The notes beneath the pieces were generated by a model. That model saw only the letters and a program-made list of their open reading frames with translations, searched no databases and was not told the DNA's origin. A DNA stretch of 64,000 bases from Mugil cephalus (Eukaryota; Chordata; Actinopteri; Mugiliformes; Mugilidae): contig NC_061778.1 of assembly GCF_022458985.1 (NCBI RefSeq), forward strand, positions 2,435,501 to 2,499,500, in the 5' to 3' direction. The position numbers and the translations under genes are program-made. Below, piece by piece: positions 62,901-64,000 of the stretch. The first letter of the stretch is position 1, and each line of letters starts with the position of its first letter.

Positions 62901-64000
62901 TGGATAAAAATGATGCTGTGAGTGAACTGAAAGAGAATAAAATCATTTCCAAACAGTTAATAAATCAGAGAAAAGCTGCAGATTCAGTGAATCTTTATCC
63001 GATATTAAGTGAAAGAGCAAGAGCCAAAAACTGTAGTTCCGCTAACGTCCACTAGAGGCTCCAGAAATGAGACGTTTATTAGAGAGTCTGGTCCATCTGA
63101 GCTGTTTCCCTTCAGTGAGTTAAAGTTATAAAAGACTATTTGAGGTCAACAATGTTGCAGGACAGACTTTGCAGACTTTGCAGCTGACTTTCAGTGGACG
63201 ACATGGTCCACTGAAAGTCAGCTGGACTTCAAAGACTTGATAAAATGGAAATAGAAGAAATAAAAGAAAAGCTCCACGCTGGGCTCAGACCAGTGGCTGC
63301 TGTGAACTCGCTGAGCTGTTATTCTAGCATGAGTCCTTACTCGTGCCATAACCCACCTTTTAATTTGGTCACTGGTTCCGTTACTGTTATTGTTATGACC
63401 ATATTTCAAACCGGACTTAGCACAAATGCTCCAGAATCAATACAAAGTCTCCCAAGATAAAAAAACGACCTGAAACCTCCAGATAAAGCCTGAAGGTGAT
63501 TAATGAACGTGTTACTGGATGAAAATATGAGGAAATAAATAGATAATTGTATAATTTATCCTTTGCTTCTGCCTCCGGAGCTCTTTTATCAGACCGAACC
63601 GTTATTGATTAGTTGGCAAATAAACTGCAAACTAAATAAAAATGAATTCCTGTTTATTGTGGATAAAAGCACAAAGTGATGATGACTCAGATTTATGTAA
63701 TCGTGTATAATTGACTCTTATTTCTGTTAATGATGACGCAGCTCTGTTTGCTCGGGATTCAGCCGCCGGTTCATTTAACTTGTCAGCTTTTCACACGGCG
63801 TCGCCCTGAAGAGAGAACGTTTTGTGTTCTTTGTTTTTTTATCCTGAGGCACGAAGCTGATTGGTCACACTTGACTTAGACACTGAAGACTTCATACTGT
63901 GTGAAAGACATTCAGTCATGTCTGTAATTATTTATCAGCCGGGTTTGTTTGCAGCGCTGATGCAAATTAGATTCTTTCATTCGTAACTTCAAGATGAGGT
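59909..64000 (-). other. slc8a2: slc8a2 intron continuing off the right edge
   Basis: No exon of the NCX N-terminal membrane region was found between 59909 and 64000. The intron starts upstream of the acceptor CTGTCTCCAG at 59909. It contains a TIR-like element at 60230-60840 and a copy (61425-61460) of the AAAACAATGAGCTAAAAGAG phrase also present at 59444-59480. Confidence 0.6.
60230..60840. mobile_element. Non-autonomous DNA element with GGGAC-type ends
   Basis: The left end, AACTCCCTGAAAAATAAATAAGGGAC, and the right end, TTTTTCAAGGGACGGTCTGCAAACC, are imperfect inverted repeats. The right part (AAACACGGGACAAAGCGCG ... GTACGAGATGATTCTG) resembles a family frequent in fish. No transposase is visible. 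Confidence 0.5.

Overview
The window is vertebrate nuclear DNA, almost certainly from a teleost (probably percomorph) fish. The spliced genes match vertebrate families with fish-like residue choices, and the interspersed repeats (Tx1-clade LINE, Tc1-like, pogo-like, an L2-type tail, small TIR elements, a TTAGCTTAGCATAA tandem repeat) are typical of fish. All four protein genes lie on the minus strand. Exons were assembled by eye from splice signals, codon phase and family similarity; no alignment was run.

Layout. 1-1933: 5' part of ech1 (dienoyl-CoA isomerase), running off the left edge. 3055-15730: four U1 and four U2 snRNA genes. The first pair (U2 then U1) is on the plus strand; the other three pairs are on minus. 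The left end is a large inverted repeat (about 0.85-kb arms) with the plus-strand U1 in its spacer. To the right, U2 and U1 repeat with a period of about 4.52 kb, and two of the units carry the same decayed Tx1-type LINE. 15730-17690: intergenic, with an old duplication. 17690-28437: hnrnpl, 13 coding exons, four RRMs, 518 aa, with an apparent AT-AC U12-type intron. 28440-29920: intergenic. 29925-35935: srsf7 (RRM, CCHC knuckle, RS domain, 242 aa). 35940-37170: intergenic. 37170-64000: 3' half of slc8a2 (Na+/Ca2+ exchanger 2): the last seven exons (457 aa) with large repeat-bearing introns; the N-terminal exons lie beyond the right edge.

How it fits together. ech1 next to hnrnpl is the arrangement known from human 19q13, where SLC8A2 also lies, while human SRSF7 is on 2p22 beside HNRNPLL, so the region looks like an old shared linkage group. 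Within about 33 kb there are RNA genes for two core spliceosomal snRNPs, an intronic splicing regulator (hnRNP L) and an SR protein (SRSF7). The most unusual part is the mixed, partly inverted, LINE-containing U1/U2 array, which carries a conserved ZNF143-like site about 203 bp upstream of every U1 and CTCF-like motifs at unit boundaries.
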